Below are positions 11,196-22,775 of a stretch of 64,000 nt of DNA, piece after piece. The position numbers and the translations under genes are program-made. The notes below the pieces were generated by a model that saw nothing but the letters and a program-made list of their open reading frames with translations, was not told where the DNA came from and did not search any database. Position 1 is the first letter of the stretch. Every line of letters begins with the position of its first letter. Location of the stretch: contig CM065804.1 in assembly GCA_033398695.1 (NCBI GenBank), positions 48,763,501-48,827,500 of the forward strand, written 5' to 3'. Origin of the DNA: Orobanche coerulescens (lineage: Eukaryota; Streptophyta; Magnoliopsida; Lamiales; Orobanchaceae).

Positions 11196-12401
11196 TCATT
11201 CTTTAAAATATTTTCGTTTCAATGCATTTTGAATGATCGGTCTCGACAAATTTTCCCTTTTCAAGATTTTGGAATTTTCAATTTCCAATGATTTATTTTT
11301 AGATTTAAGGGATTTGATCTCGGATAAAGTATTTTGAAAATCGGTATGCACTAATTCACATGCTTCAAATAATTCATCGTGAGACGATGTACTAGCCTGG
11401 CTTTCGACGTCGCTATCGTCGAATGAGCTTCGGGCCATGAGAGTGAGATTATTTTGATTGATAAAATCATCATCTTCATCGTCATCGCTCCATGATGCAA
11501 CAAGAACCTCCTTCTTGGATTTTGCTCGGCAATTTTTCGCAAAGTGGCCTGGTTTACCACATAATCGACAAGAATTGTCGAATTTCTTAGATTCGCCCGA
11601 GGTGTCTTTCTTTCTCCGGTTTAATAAGGTTTAAAACTTATTAATATTTTTGGCATAGTATGTCGATTCTTCGCCGATTTCATCAACCGGGATTTCTCTT
11701 TTTGATATCTTAGCCTTCAAGGCTATTGATCTTTCCTTCGGTTTTCGTTTGACACTTCGTGATTTGAGAACTATCTCATAATTAATTAGCGAACCAACTA
11801 GGGCGCTAAAATCAAGCATATTGAGATCTTTAAATTCCATGATCACGGTCACGATGTCATCCCATTCGCTAGGTAGTGATCGTAAAATTTTGTTGACTTT
11901 TTCACTACTAGATAATGGTTTTCCGAATGAAGCTAGTCCATTTGTGATGACCGCAAATCGGTCGAGCGTGTTGGTGATGGACTCGTCACCCTTCAACATA
12001 AATAACTCGTAGTCATGGAGAACCATATTGATCTTCGTCTCCTTGACTTGAGTTGTCCCTTCGTGTGTGATTTCAAGAATTTTCCATATCTCTTTAGCAC
12101 TTTCACACGATGAGATACGATTGACCTCTTCCGGATTTAAGGCACAAAATAGAAATTGAGTAGCCTTACAATTTAGATGGTCGTTCTTCCAATCCGCGTC
12201 ATCATATTCTTCGAAAGATTTAAGCGTACCGTCGGTTTTGAGAGGAATTTCCGGACCAATACATATTACTTTCCAAACCTCGATGTCATATGCTCGGATG
12301 AATATTGACATCTTTTTCTTCCATGTCATAAAGTTCGAGAAATCAAAAAATAGTGGTCGGTTAAGAGCAAGGCCTTCGACTGGAGCAAATTGGAATGCCA
12401 T
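10949..12401 (-). pseudogene. gag: SIRE-like gag, E body 1 (broken)
   Basis: A copia gag of the UBN2 type (W..KM motif as in FMTWKKKMSIFIRAYDIE). The likely start is MAFQFAPVEG at 12401, 57 bp from the LTR, the same spacing as in F; the longer frame beginning at 12530 runs in from the LTR. Breaks are a stop after AKNINKF (11631-11633), where copy 2 has glutamine, and a frameshift near 11270. The first CCHC knuckle CRLCGKPGHFAKNC survives (around 11550). The second reads CDKYMKVGHHISNC, losing one cysteine (around 11020). It is more damaged than copy 2. Confidence 0.88.
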
Positions 12402-12444
12402 TTGGATCTTCTCCTCGGATGTTAAGCCGCTTATTGGAGGTACC

Positions 12445-12456
12445 GCTCCGATACCA
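12445..12456 (-). other. Primer-binding site, E body 1
   Basis: TGGTATCGGAGC on the minus strand, two bases from LTR E2, matching initiator tRNA-Met. It fixes the element as minus-strand. Confidence 0.88.
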
Positions 12457-12458
12457 AT

Positions 12459-13501
12459 TGTTGGTGCAAAATCGGTATTTGCGCCATTGTGTGGAAGCGT
12501 AAATATAAAGTTGCGGAAATTAAACGACACATGGATTTAAGAGGTTCGGATATAATTGAACCTACGTCCTCTCTCGGTATCTTTTTCTATAGGATGAAGA
12601 TCAAAACCTCCACATCTCTCTTCTATCGGTCGAGGGATAACCATTACAATCACGTCTTCAATTGGTCCGTGATAAACCACTCGTACTTGTCTTTGTCTCG
12701 GTCCAAGTTAAACCGTTTTCCTTTTCGTATGACAAGGAATCAACCTCTCTAGCTTTCTATGGGTACTAGATAGACCTCACTTAGATATCGATTGCGATTT
12801 TAACAATGTCAGATCCTTGATCCTAATAACACTGAATTTAATCGTATCTTTTCTTTTACCTCTCGTGTGTGTGTTGAATGTATAAACACTCAAACTAACA
12901 ATACAAGCTCAATATCACAACAACAATATAATGTAAATCAATTTCTGATGAATGTATCGTTTGCTTGAATTTGTTGTATTGAAACAATACCATAGGAATG
13001 GTATTTATAGGCTCCAAAGCCTTACTAGCCGTTAGCTACCTGACTCTTCATTACGGCCGCTATCTCCTTCATATTACGTCCGTAAGATCGTTTACGTACG
13101 TTAAATAAACATTGTTACGTACGTTAACATGTATGCAGTTTAGTCCAGTAGCCTTCGTTCTTTTCCTTACGTATGTTATCCAATCTTTCATTACGTACAT
13201 TATCAAGGTCAATGTGTCTGTTGCATGCTGACCTATGCCATGACGTCATTTCCAACGTTCTCCTTGTTTGAATTCGCAAACACTCCATTATGTACGTTAG
13301 CCAACCCCTCTTACGTACGTTAAGTAGCTTATATTACGTACGCTATATAGCTTATGTTACATACGTTAAGCTTGAACAATTCCAGCTTTTTGCACTTTGT
13401 TTCCTTCATTGATTTGCTTCGCCTTTTTGTTGTTTTGTTTTGTGTATCAACTTAATCGTCAAAACTCTATTAATGCATGTATGGAACAAAATGTTCCAAC
13501 A
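12459..13501 (-). repeat. LTR E2 (middle, hybrid)
   Basis: 1043 bp. From 12459 to about 12870 it shares sequence markers with E3 (for example TATTTGCGCCATT, the GGATTTAAGAGG spacing and CTCGTGTGTGTG). From about 12875 on it shares markers with E1 (GTTGAATG, CACAACAACAA, CATAGGAATGG, AAATAAAC). The switch is what an unequal crossover between the two LTRs of one element would leave. Confidence 0.9.
13074..13370 (-). repeat. Palindrome block TTACGTACGTTA, LTR E2
   Basis: Almost identical to the block of E1. The TATA box is at 13002-13010 on the minus strand. Confidence 0.8.
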
Positions 13502-14051
13502 ATCTCCCCTTTTTTGATGATTACAAAACAACACTTCGTCAATGGGATTTACCTGCAAGAATACAAATATATGTATATGTGTACAGACCAAAGTTTTCGA
13601 CTTTGTCCATTTCATTAGTTTCTTCTCCCATTTCTTTTTCGACTCCTTCTTTCCTTTTCTTTTTCTTTTTCGAATTTTTAATTTTTTTTCATCATATTTT
13701 CGACGTCTCCTCATTTTTCTTTTCAACTTCATCTTTTCGACTTTTCTTCGATTTTCTCCGCCTTTCAGGGTTAGTCCCATTCTTCTCCTTTTCTCCTTTC
13801 TCCCCCTTTTTGTCTTCATCAAAAAGTGTAATAAAAATGAATAATACATAGCAAATTGATGAATATAACAGTATGCGATACCAATGAATATAACTATATG
13901 CATGAATAGGGTAAAACTCCCCCTGACAAAAATATTCGTAAAAAATTACTTCCCCTGAGTAAAATACAAATTAATTTTTGGGGATCCAACCTATAGTTGA
14001 TTTTTGTTTCGACACATGAACGACGTTTGGGATGGTGGTTCCTTTAGGAAT
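13502..14051 (-). other. 3' region of E body 2, purine-rich
   Basis: Same layout as in body 1, with a purine tract at 13502-13515 beside LTR E2. No gene is seen. The lysine-rich frame at 13406-13903 is compositional. Confidence 0.75.
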
Positions 14052-15504
14052 CTAAATTTTCTTAATTTTAATCGTCTGTCTTGGGCTTTTACAGTTTGAA
14101 ATATGGTGCCCAACTTTCATATATTTGTCACATCGGGGTATATTGAAATTTAAGGATTTGGTTTTAGAATAATGTTTGAATCCCAACCCCTGTTTATTCA
14201 AAGTATATTTTTGCACCGAGAGCATTTGTTCAAATTTCTCGTTTCCACACGAGAATTTCTTTGTTAAATTTTTCAGCTCGGTTTGAATTTTCAAAAGATC
14301 ATTCTTTAAAATATTTTCGTTTCAATGCATTTTGAATGATCGGTCTCGACAAATTTTCCCTTTTCAAGATTTTGGAATTTTCAATTTCCAATGATTTATT
14401 TTTAGATTTAAGGGATTTGATCTCGGATAAAGTATTTTGAAAATCGGTATGCACTAATTCACATGCTTCAAATAATTCATCGTGAGATGATGTACTAGCC
14501 TGGCTTTCGACGTCGCTATTGTCGAATGAGCTTCGGGCCATGAGAGTGAGATTATTTTGATTGATAAAATCATCATCTTCATCGTCATCGCTCCATGATG
14601 CAACAAGAACCTCCTTCTTGGATTTTGCTCGGCAATTTTTCGCAAAGTGGCCTGGTTTACCACATAATCGACAAGAATTGTCGAATTTCTTAGATTCGCC
14701 CGAGGTGTCTTTCTTTCTCCGGTTTAATAAGGTTTGAAACTTATTAATATTTTTGGCATAGTATGTCGATTCTTCGCCGATTTCATCAACCGGGATTTCT
14801 CTTTTTGATATCTTAGCCTTCAAGGCTATTGATCTTTCCTTCGGTTTTCGTTTGACACTTCGTGATTTGAGAACTATCTCATAATTAATTAGCGAACCAA
14901 CTAGGGCGCTAAAATCAAGCATATTGAGATCTTTAAATTCCATGATCACGATCACGATGTCATCCCATTCGCTAGGTAGTGATCGTAAAATTTTGTTGAC
15001 TTTTTCACTACTAGATAATGGTTTTCCGAATGAAGCTAGTCCATTTGTGATGACCGCAAATCGGTCGAGCGTGTTGGTGATGGACTCGTCACCCTTCAAC
15101 ATAAATAACTCGTAGTCATGGAGAAGCATATTGATCTTCGTCTCCTTGACTTGAGTTGTCCCTTCGTGTGTGATTTCAAGAATTTTCCATATCTCTTTAG
15201 CACTTTCACACGATGAGAAACGATTGACCTCTTCCGGATTTAAGGCACAAAATAGAAATTGAGTAGCCTTACAATTTAGATGGTCGTTCTTCCAATCCGC
15301 GTCATCATATTCTTCGAAAGATTTAAGCGTACCATCAGTTTTGAGAGGAATTTCCGGACCAATACATATTACTTTCCAAAGCTCGATGTCATATGCTCGG
15401 ATGAATATTGACATCTTTTTCTTCCATGTCATAAAGTTCGAGCCATCAAAAAATAGTGGTCGGTTAAGAGCAAGGCCTTCGACTGGAGCAAATTGGAATG
15501 CCAT
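14052..15504 (-). pseudogene. gag: SIRE-like gag, E body 2 (frameshifted)
   Basis: Same gag as in body 1 but open from MAFQFAPVEG (15504) to 14299, about 401 residues: the UBN2-type core, then CCHC knuckle CRLCGKPGHFAKNC and an acidic WSDDDEDDDF stretch. A frameshift after LEIENSKIL, also in body 1, diverts it to a stop at 14299; the remainder lies in another frame (14294-14052) with the damaged knuckle CDKYMKVGHHISNC. Because both bodies share the frameshift, it predates the tandem duplication. A truncated gag core could still be made. Confidence 0.88.
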
Positions 15505-15547
15505 TTGGATCTTCTCCTCGGATGTTAAGCCGCTTATTGGAGGTACC

Positions 15548-15559
15548 GCTCCGATACCA
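15548..15559 (-). other. Primer-binding site, E body 2
   Basis: TGGTATCGGAGC on the minus strand, two bases from LTR E3. Confidence 0.88.
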
Positions 15560-15561
15560 AT

Positions 15562-16602
15562 TGTTGGTGCAAAATCGGTATTTGCGCCATTGTGTGGAAG
15601 CGTAAATATAAAGTTGCGGAAATTAAACGACACATGGATTTAAGAGGTTCGGATATAATTGAACCTACGTCCTCTCTCGGTATCTTTTTCTATAGGATGA
15701 AGATCAAAACCTCCACACCTCTCTTCTATCGGTCGAGGGATAACCATTACAATCACGTCTTCAATTGGTCCGTGATAAACCACTCGTACTTGTCTTTGTC
15801 TCGGTCCAAGTTAAACCGTTTTCCTTTTCATATGACAAGGAATCAACCTCTCTAGCTTTCTATGGGTACTAGATAGACCTCACTTAGATATCGATTGCGA
15901 TTTTAACAATGTCAGATCCTTGATCCTAATAACACTGAATCTAATCGTATCTTTTCTTTTACCTCTCGTGTGTGTGTTGATGTATAAACACTCAAAATAA
16001 CAATATAAGCTCAATATCACAAGAACAATATAATGTAAATCAATTTCTGATGAATGTATCGTTTGCTTGAAGTTTTTGTATTGAAACAATACCATATGAA
16101 TGGTATTTATAGGCTCCAAAGCCTTACTAGCCGTTAGCTCCCTGACTCTTCACTACGGCCGCTATCTCCTTCATATTACGTCCGTAAGCTCGTTTACGTA
16201 CGTTAAATCAACATTGTTACGTATGTTAACATGTATGCGTTTAGTCCAGTAGCCTTCGTTCTTTTCCTTATGTACGTTAGACAATCTTTCATTACGTACG
16301 TTATCAAGGTCAATATATCCGTTGCATACTGACCTATGCCATGACGTCATTTCCAACGTTCTCCTTGTTTGAATTCGCAAACACTCCATTACGTACGTTA
16401 GCCAACCCGTATTACATACGTTAAGTAGCTTATATTACGTACGCTATATAGCTTATGTTACGTACATTAAGCTTGAACAATTCCAACTTTTTGCACTTCG
16501 TTTCTTTCGTTGATTTGCTTCGCCTTTTTGTTGTTTTGTTTTGTGTATCAACTTAATCATCAAAACTCTATTAATGCATGTATGGAACAAAATTTTCCAA
16601 CA
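15562..16602 (-). repeat. LTR E3 (outer right, 5' LTR)
   Basis: 1041 bp. TATA box at 16104-16112 (minus), palindrome block at 16176-16471. It would drive transcription of body 2. Confidence 0.92.
16176..16471 (-). repeat. Palindrome block TTACGTACGTTA, LTR E3
   Basis: About nine copies, as in E1 and E2, with some copies changed (for example TTACGTACATTAAG at its right end). Confidence 0.8.
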
Positions 16603-17190
16603 TGGACTGCCGTAAAGAACATTCTTAAGTACTTAAGAAGAACTAGAGATTTGGTTCTTACTTACGGTGGTGGAGAACTGAAGGTGATTGGATTCACCGA
16701 TTCTGATTTTCAAGGAGACAATGACGACTCTAAGTCGACATCTGGGTATTTGTTTACTCTCAATGGAGGAGCAGTATCTTGGAGAAGCTCCAAGCAAACT
16801 GCTACTGCAGATTCCACTTGCCAAGCAGAGTATCAAGTCGCCTCAGAGGCTAGCAAAGAAGCATTTTGGATGCAGAAGTTTATACAAGAACTTCAAGTGG
16901 TGCCTAATGCGGAGTTGCCTATATCACTATTCTGTGATAATGATGGAGCTGTCGCTCAAGCAAAGGAGCCGAGGGCTCACCACAACACCAAGCATATAGA
17001 GAGAAAGTACCACAACGTTTGAGAGATGGTGGAAAAAAGATATGTTTCATTGCAAAGAGTATACTCGGAAGACAATGTCTATGACCCGCTGAGTAAGCCA
17101 TTATATCAGGCTGTCTTGGAAAGACATCTAAAGAACATGGGTATTGGATACCATGATATGTGGCATTGACTGCAATTGGGAGATTGTTAG
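16603..17190 (+). pseudogene. Copia RNase H and pol end, element B (broken)
   Basis: The continuation of the B polyprotein after insertion E, starting with the duplicated TGGAC. It matches the copia RNase H domain, with acids in FTDSDF, CQAEYQ and FCDNDGA, then DPLSKPL. RNase H removes RNA from the DNA hybrid. Stops occur after RKYHNV (about 17020) and at WH (about 17169). The related frame in C ends in the first bases of the LTR (GDC then stop), and B keeps the same arrangement at 17182-17190. Confidence 0.88.
17176..17184 (+). other. Purine tract of element B
   Basis: TTGGGAGAT directly before the 3' LTR, the expected primer site for plus-strand DNA synthesis. It also lies in the end of the coding frame. 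Confidence 0.7.
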
Positions 17191-18633
17191 GAATATGCCC
17201 TCGAATGCCACTCATGGGATGAGAGAGTAGGGGCATTGTACTTGTAATTATGGAACAATTAATAAAAAGGCAATACGATTCATTCACTGTTTATTGTATT
17301 TCAATTGCATTATTGACTTGGTAAACATTGAAGTGAAGTCATGTAAATAAATCGAACATTCCATTCTCGTTATGGGATAAGAGAAGATGCACTGGAAGTG
17401 TTTAAAGTTTATTTACGTATATCGTTCGCAAGTCAATAAACTTAAATGGGCATTAAGTTTTAATAAGACCTGTATAACTGATGCTAGGACATGTGCATGT
17501 CTTGATAGCATAGTTATAAGTATATTGGTGGGACCAGTATACTCGAACACGACTCATATTCGATTCAGTCACATGGTATTCACTCTCATAGAGTTGATGA
17601 GGAATCGAAAGGTTGTGATAATATATGTGGACCTTTTACTTGAGGGTTCAGTAGAAGATGTGACTGTGATGTTTAGTTTGTCATTAGAGTAGTTAGACTC
17701 AATTGCTTAATTGCTGAGTCAACCTCGAAGTGCGGATGATACGGTCAGGTAGCAGTCTTTACTGTACGCCAAGAAAGGATTCTATATCCTGTTAGTGAGC
17801 AGTTGAATGTCCTATACGGTTAATGGCAAATAAGATCATAAGTCTTTGGCCAAAGCATTATGATATAGTCGTATTAGATACATTATTAATCAGTCGGTCT
17901 TGATTTGCATTAACACATGTATAGAGTCTAGTCAACAGTAGGATTTGACTTTACCGTGACCCGAAGACTTGACCGGTACATCTGATGAAGGGTCTATACG
18001 TATGTGGTATTCACGACATAATGGTTCTGGAATGAGACCTTCATTCGTTCTCAGTCGGGGTTTACAGTGTTGCCCGCTAGGCTGGCTAAGTGCTGCCCGC
18101 ACTCGTTGGTTCCTCCCAATGCCAGCTGAGACGGACCTATGGAGTCGCGCATCAGGAGCGTTGACGGATAAATGTGAATTTATTATCTCTCTATTAATAT
18201 TAGATATTAGATATCTAATTTATGACTTATTGGATAAATCAAATAGCGGTCTTATGAATTAAAATTAAGTTATCGGGTAATTAATTTAATTCATAAATTA
18301 TATTTCTTAGAGAAATATATTTGTATTTGATATAATTAATTAATTAGATTAATTAATTTATATAAATACATTGGAGATTAAATGGAGTGTATTTAATGGA
18401 GTCGTTTGACGAACGTCCGGTAGACGAGCCGAGTGGCTCAGCTCGTTTCTAGGAAGCTTCCTTGGGCTGCCCCACCTCTCCCCACCTCACATGGCTTGGT
18501 CTTGGTTTAACATGGAGTGTTGTGTGTTTGATTGAGATAAGATTCCATCTTGTTTTTTCTATCTCAATTATGAGTTATATGAGTTGTTATATATATCTAT
18601 ATTACAACTAACTCATGTGTGATGAAAGACTTT

Positions 18634-18667
<34 letters not shown>

Positions 18668-19074
18668 CCTTTCCAGCCCACTGCTGAGAGAGTGAGGGAA
18701 GAGAAAATTTTTTCTCAAGTCTTTATTCATCTTAGAGGTGAAAGATAGTTAAGAAAAAAATTGAGATATAAATTCCTATAGTAATTCATAGTCGTGTCCT
18801 TGGAGAACGGATTACTATCGAATTTTTCCAGGCAACTTCCGATGCGTGTGAAGTAGAGGCTTCGAAGTTTCGGTGGTTGGAAAGAAGGAATTTCGTGTTC
18901 GGGACGGGGTTCGTATCGTCATCCATTTCTACGAAGATTTATTTCAAAGGCTTCAAGGGTATTATTTTTATCTTCGTATTTATATTTTTTCGTATATACA
19001 TTACTCGATCGATCCTGTTTGGGATTCATTTTTATTTCCGCTGCATATTTTTTTTTAGTTTCGGAATCCCAACA
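17185..19074 (+). repeat. 3' LTR of copia element B
   Basis: 1890 bp, TGTTAGGAATATGCCCTCG...CCCAACA. It is about 28 bp longer than the 5' copy, including an extra block near 17206 and a longer (CA)n run at 18635-18666. The inverted repeat near 18424 has one mismatch. Confidence 0.9.
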
Positions 19075-19079
19075 TCATG

Positions 19080-19935
19080 GACCGAAAAGGCTTTTCATTT
19101 TTAATTGGTGATGGTTCATACAAAATTTATTTTAGAAATAAACTAGTGGGGACTGCTACATTGTTAAATGGATTGTATCATCTAAACCTCAGTAACAAAG
19201 TCGTTGTGAATACTATGACTAGGAAGCTTGGTAGGGAAGAAACCAATCAAGTTTTGAAATGGCATCTTAGACTTAGTCATGTTGGTAAGACCAAGGTTTA
19301 CAAAATGGAAAAAGATGGACTTATGGGTCCATTGGGATCGGATCCCTTTCCTACTTGTGAATCTTGCCTTAAAGGCAAAATGACTAAGTCCCCCTTCAGA
19401 GGGACTTTTGAAAGTGCCACCGATAAACTAGGATTAATCCATACCGACGTATGTGGTGCATTGGAAGCAGCACGTGACGGATATCAGTATTTCATTATGT
19501 TTACAGATGATCATACTAGGTCTGGTTATGTATACTTAATGAAACATAAATCTGAGGCCTTTGAGAAATTCCAGGTATTTAAGGCCCTAGTTGAGAAACA
19601 AATTGGAAATCATATCAAATCACTTCGGTCGGACCGAGGTGGCGAGTATATGAGTACGAAGTTTGACGAGTTCCCTAAGGAATATAGAATAGTAGCACAA
19701 CTAACACCTCCAGGCACTCCTCAGTTAAATGGTGTGTCAGAAAGAAGGAACCAGACCTCGTTGGACATGGTCCATTCCATGCTAGGCTATTCTGACTTAC
19801 CGATTTACCTGTGGGGGTATGCACTCCTGACTGCTGCATATATCTTGAACAGATGTCCTTCCAAATCCGTTCCTAAAACTCCACATGAGATGTGGGAGGG
19901 CAGGAAACCAAGTCTTAATCTCATTAGGATTTGAA
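19080..19935 (+). pseudogene. Copia integrase, element A (3' truncated)
   Basis: Continues A's coding region after B. It holds the end of the protease-integrase spacer, the HHCC zinc-binding domain (WHLRLSH, then CESC) and the integrase core with acids in TDVCG, SDRGGEY and VSERRN, all present. The stop after LIRI comes from joining to unrelated LTR sequence at about 19935, where the frame of B and C would continue as WGCPAYVKK. The open frame is 285 residues. Not functional in this truncated form. Confidence 0.88.
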
Positions 19936-21002
19936 AATCCGTTCCTCCCATTGCTGACTGAGACGGACCAACTGAGTTGCACAATAGGATTGACGATGGA
20001 ATAAATCGAGCTTATTCTCTCATTATGAATATTAGATATTGGATATCTAATTTATTGGGACATTGGATGTCTAAATCGATTTATTGGATAAATTGATTTA
20101 CGGCCTAATGAATTAAATAAATTACTGGGTGATTAATTTAATTCATGAATATAATTATTTCTTAAAGAAATTAATTATGTTATTATGTATTTGATATGAT
20201 TAATTAATTGGATTAATTAATCGATATAAATACATCGGAACGGAATCGAAGTTTATCTGTTTGGACTCACAAGAGTCCAAAACGAAACGAACTCGTCTGA
20301 TTGTTCCATAATGGCCGTCCTCCTTCCACCTACATTCCTTTTGGTCTTTTGTTTCCATTTTATAATGGATGACAATGACTTGAAAGGCATCTCTCATATG
20401 AGATGAGTTGTGAATGTGGGTTGTTGTGTATAAAGTATTTGAAGAAGTCTGGTCTCTTGATATTCACTTGATTCATTTTGGCAAGTCATACGTGAGTTCA
20501 AGAGAGAGAAAGAACTTAGAGGTTATTTCCATGGTCTTCAACTTGATATTCATCTTCTTCATTCTTTTCTTCAATTTTCTTAGAGAAAGATTGAGAGAAA
20601 AATAGAGAGAAAATAGATTAAACACTTAGAGTATAATAATCTTTATATTCAAGCTCCTATAATCTTGTTCTATCCGTATCCTTGGAGGATAACGAGGTTT
20701 AGTCATTCCGGTCATTTCTCCAGCGCGTGGCAAGTAGAGACGTTGTCTTTTCGGTGTTGGATAATCCAAGAGCTTGGAGCGCATTGGATCATAGGGATAT
20801 TCATCTAAAGCTTGGAGAATAGCTCAGGAGAAGGAATCCATTTAATCAACGGACTACAAGGGTGAGGTTCTTACATCTCTTGTGTCTTTGTTTATATATT
20901 CGTATATACATAGCTCGATTGATCCTCGTAGGGATTCAGATCGAATTAATTTTCATATTACCGCTTCCGTTGGGCCTTCGTTTTAGGCATCAAATCCCAA
21001 CA
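19936..21002 (+). repeat. Truncated copia LTR, probably the 3' LTR of A
   Basis: It begins abruptly within LTR sequence: GTTCCTCCCATTGCTGACTG corresponds to the middle of the B LTR near 18110. It ends ATCAAATCCCAACA at 21002. It is related to but different from the B and C LTRs. Deletion between the integrase gene and this LTR is the simplest explanation. An independent fragment cannot be excluded. Confidence 0.65.
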
Positions 21003-21215
21003 TTAGCAAGATTGTCGAGATTCCCATTCTTGCGATCATCCATTTTCCATTGCTCGCGCTTTCTCGAGCATCTCCGCATAAGGTTGCCCATTGATTCTTG
21101 TGGCTATGTTGACCTTCATTATCTTGATCGGTCCTTCTTGGATGATGAAGAGAATCTCTTCATGCAAGATGAGCTTCCATCTTAATTCTCCAATCATCGA
21201 ATCCATTAATGGAAA
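21003..21215 (-). pseudogene. gag: SIRE-like gag fragment, element J
   Basis: The minus strand reads NGFDDWRIKMEAHLA, followed in shifted frames by IIQEGPIKIMKV and then WKMDDRKNGNLDNLA, matching the start of plant SIRE-type gag proteins (a W..KM..HL core, then an EDRK..NLDNLAK-like stretch). Two frameshifts or more break it. It stops at the junction with the A LTR. Confidence 0.65.
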
Positions 21216-21356
21216 ACATATAGACTTTATGGATCATAGATATATCCATGATAGAAGTAAGATGAATGATAAAGTATTAAAATAAAGTTTTCAAATGCTA
21301 GTGATTTTTTTGGTCTTATTTGGTTAAAAATTGACTGATTGTTTGTAAAATCAACC

Positions 21357-21368
21357 TCTCTGATACCA
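21357..21368 (-). other. Primer-binding site, element J
   Basis: TGGTATCAGAGA on the minus strand, two bases from the LTR that starts TGTTGGCCACAG at 21371 on the plus strand. It confirms minus orientation and the 5' LTR. Confidence 0.85.
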
Positions 21369-21370
21369 CC

Positions 21371-22625
21371 TGTTGGCCACAGTATACAATATAAACAGCT
21401 TAGAGGGGGGATTAAATAAGTTGTATCTTTTTCGAAGTTTGTTTGCGTAGCGGAAGTCTAAGGTTAAGTTGTTGTAAATACATCAATTGAATAATCTCCT
21501 GTTAGCTTGATATGTACAAGGTTTTTACGATATGTATACTAAAACCACACAGGAAGATAGTAAACAATAAATGACAGAAAGTAAAGACACACTGATTAAA
21601 GTGGTTTGAGGTAAAACCCTCTACGTCCACTGGTCCTCCACACAGGAGTAAATTGTTTATTAAAATCACGGCGTACACAATTATGTGACTTTAACTAAAC
21701 ACGTCGTTGTATCATTCACACAGATTGATACAGCCGACACTAGCTTGGACCGTTCACACAGATTGGCTTGGCTTTTTCAACTTGCTTCTTCTCACACAGA
21801 TTGAAGCTTCATCATTGGTGCTATTCGTCCCAGACAGGTCTGAGATAGCAAATCTTAATCCACACAGGGCTAAGTAAACTCAAAGGTAAGATTGGTATGA
21901 CAAGATCAAATACCAGTTATATGCTTGATAAGCGTTCGCTGTAAGTGTGCTGTTCGTGTTGAGGACTTTGTATATTTCTTCTCTTTTGATGAAGCTGTAT
22001 GCTTGAAGAAATATAGTGCTCTTTGGAAGCTTAATAATCAAATTGTCAATTCTTTGAATCATCAGGTGAGCAATGTCCTCTTGCTTGGGGCTATTTATAA
22101 CTTTAGAAATAGATCTGTTATAAATGTAGCATTGGCCGGTTAGTGAGATTGGGACTGCTCTGATTGGCGGCTTCCTAGTGTTTCGAATTAAAGGTGATTG
22201 GCATTTAATGCTTTCGACATTCTTTTTTACTAGCATTACATGCTCGTCAGACTGTAGTCTCTTTGGCTGCATTAAATGTTGTCCTATCAGCATTAAATGC
22301 TACTTTAACCTTGAATACTTTGTGAATAAATAATGTTTGCTTTCTCAACGGTTTAAAGTTTCTTCAGTCCTGTTGGATCTGTCTTTTACTTTTTCTAAGT
22401 AAAAACACTTACAGCGTGTTTGTTGTATCTAACATCTTCGTCCTTGCTGTATCTTGAAGACTACGCTGTAGGAAATGACTCTTGATTTTGCTGAAAGATC
22501 TTACGCTGTATGGATAGGATGTATGATGTTCTCCTAATAGCTTCCATACTTAGACTGATATTCTGACTTTAAAGGTCTTGCTGTATGAGGCAATTATCAA
22601 AATACAGGGAGGATTTTTCCCAACA
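21371..22625 (-). repeat. 5' LTR of element J
   Basis: 1255 bp, TGTTGG...CCCAACA. TATA-like TATAAATAG at 22091-22099 on the minus strand. Upstream of it lie four copies of an AGCATTAAATGCT palindrome (22201-22301) and then ACGCTGTA units in both directions (22408-22520). Several CACACAGATTG units lie near 21720-21800. Confidence 0.82.
22201..22301 (-). repeat. Palindrome block AGCATTAAATGCT, J LTR
   Basis: Four copies at 22201-22211, 22232-22244, 22269-22279 and 22289-22301, about 100-200 bp upstream of the J TATA box. Another motif used in the same place as the blocks of E, F, G, H, D, K and I. Confidence 0.7.
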
Positions 22626-22775
22626 ATATCTTGCTCACTTCATTGATGCATTTAACTAACCGTGATTTTTGAGATATCTTTTTTGCAGATTATCACTTCA
22701 GCTTAATTATTTAAGCTTATATTGTTATATACACTGTCACTACCCTCTTTCGATTTTTTTGTTAATGAGAAAAAG

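Larger units (their letters stand above)
9355..16602 (-). mobile_element. Gag-only element E: LTR-body-LTR-body-LTR
   Basis: A 7248-bp insertion in the B polyprotein, flanked by perfect TGGAC duplications (9350-9354 and 16603-16607). It holds three LTRs of about 1042 bp and two near-identical bodies of about 2060 bp, with a period of 3103-3104 bp. Each body has a minus-strand copia-type gag, a tRNA-Met primer site on its right and a purine tract on its left, but no protease, integrase or reverse transcriptase. The middle LTR is a hybrid of the outer two, which points to unequal crossing over. A single pair of duplications means one original insertion. It resembles terminal-repeat elements that carry only gag (TR-GAG), here with a SIRE-like gag. 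Confidence 0.92.
2858..19074 (+). mobile_element. Copia element B, inserted in A and itself split by E
   Basis: A complete but defective copia element with two LTRs (2858-4719 and 17185-19074), a tRNA-Met primer site, gag, integrase, reverse transcriptase and RNase H. The flanks are TCATA (2853-2857) and TCATG (19075-19079), a target duplication with one mismatch. Removing B joins A's protease region to its integrase region, which proves nesting. E (9355-16602) splits B within the reverse transcriptase/RNase H region. The defects are a deletion of the protease end and integrase zinc finger, several stop codons, and a mutated reverse transcriptase active site. Confidence 0.9.
724..21002 (+). 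mobile_element. Copia element A, interrupted and truncated
   Basis: A Ty1/copia element on the plus strand, probably of the long-LTR Tork/Angela-like group (inferred from gag and from the related B and C LTRs). Present are the leader (724-1746), gag and the start of protease (1747-2852), then, after the inserted element B (2858-19074), the integrase region (19080-19935), which breaks into a truncated LTR (19936-21002). Reverse transcriptase and RNase H are missing. The 5' LTR should lie left of the window. The 3' LTR ends CCCAACA at 21002, and TTAGC (21003-21007) should be the target duplication. Confidence 0.7.
21003..22625 (-). mobile_element. SIRE-like element J, 5' part, minus strand
   Basis: It consists of a 5' LTR (21371-22625), primer site and short leader, and the beginning of a gag, cut off at 21002/21003 by the A LTR. 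J lies in the 3' end of element I, so its right flank (ATATC, 22626-22630) belongs to I. The remaining body lies left of A, outside this window. Confidence 0.75.

Noticed and set aside
12401..12530. Extended N-terminus for E gag starting in the LTR
   Set aside because: It would need translation from LTR sequence upstream of the primer site. F and both E bodies share the downstream start MAFQ at the same distance.
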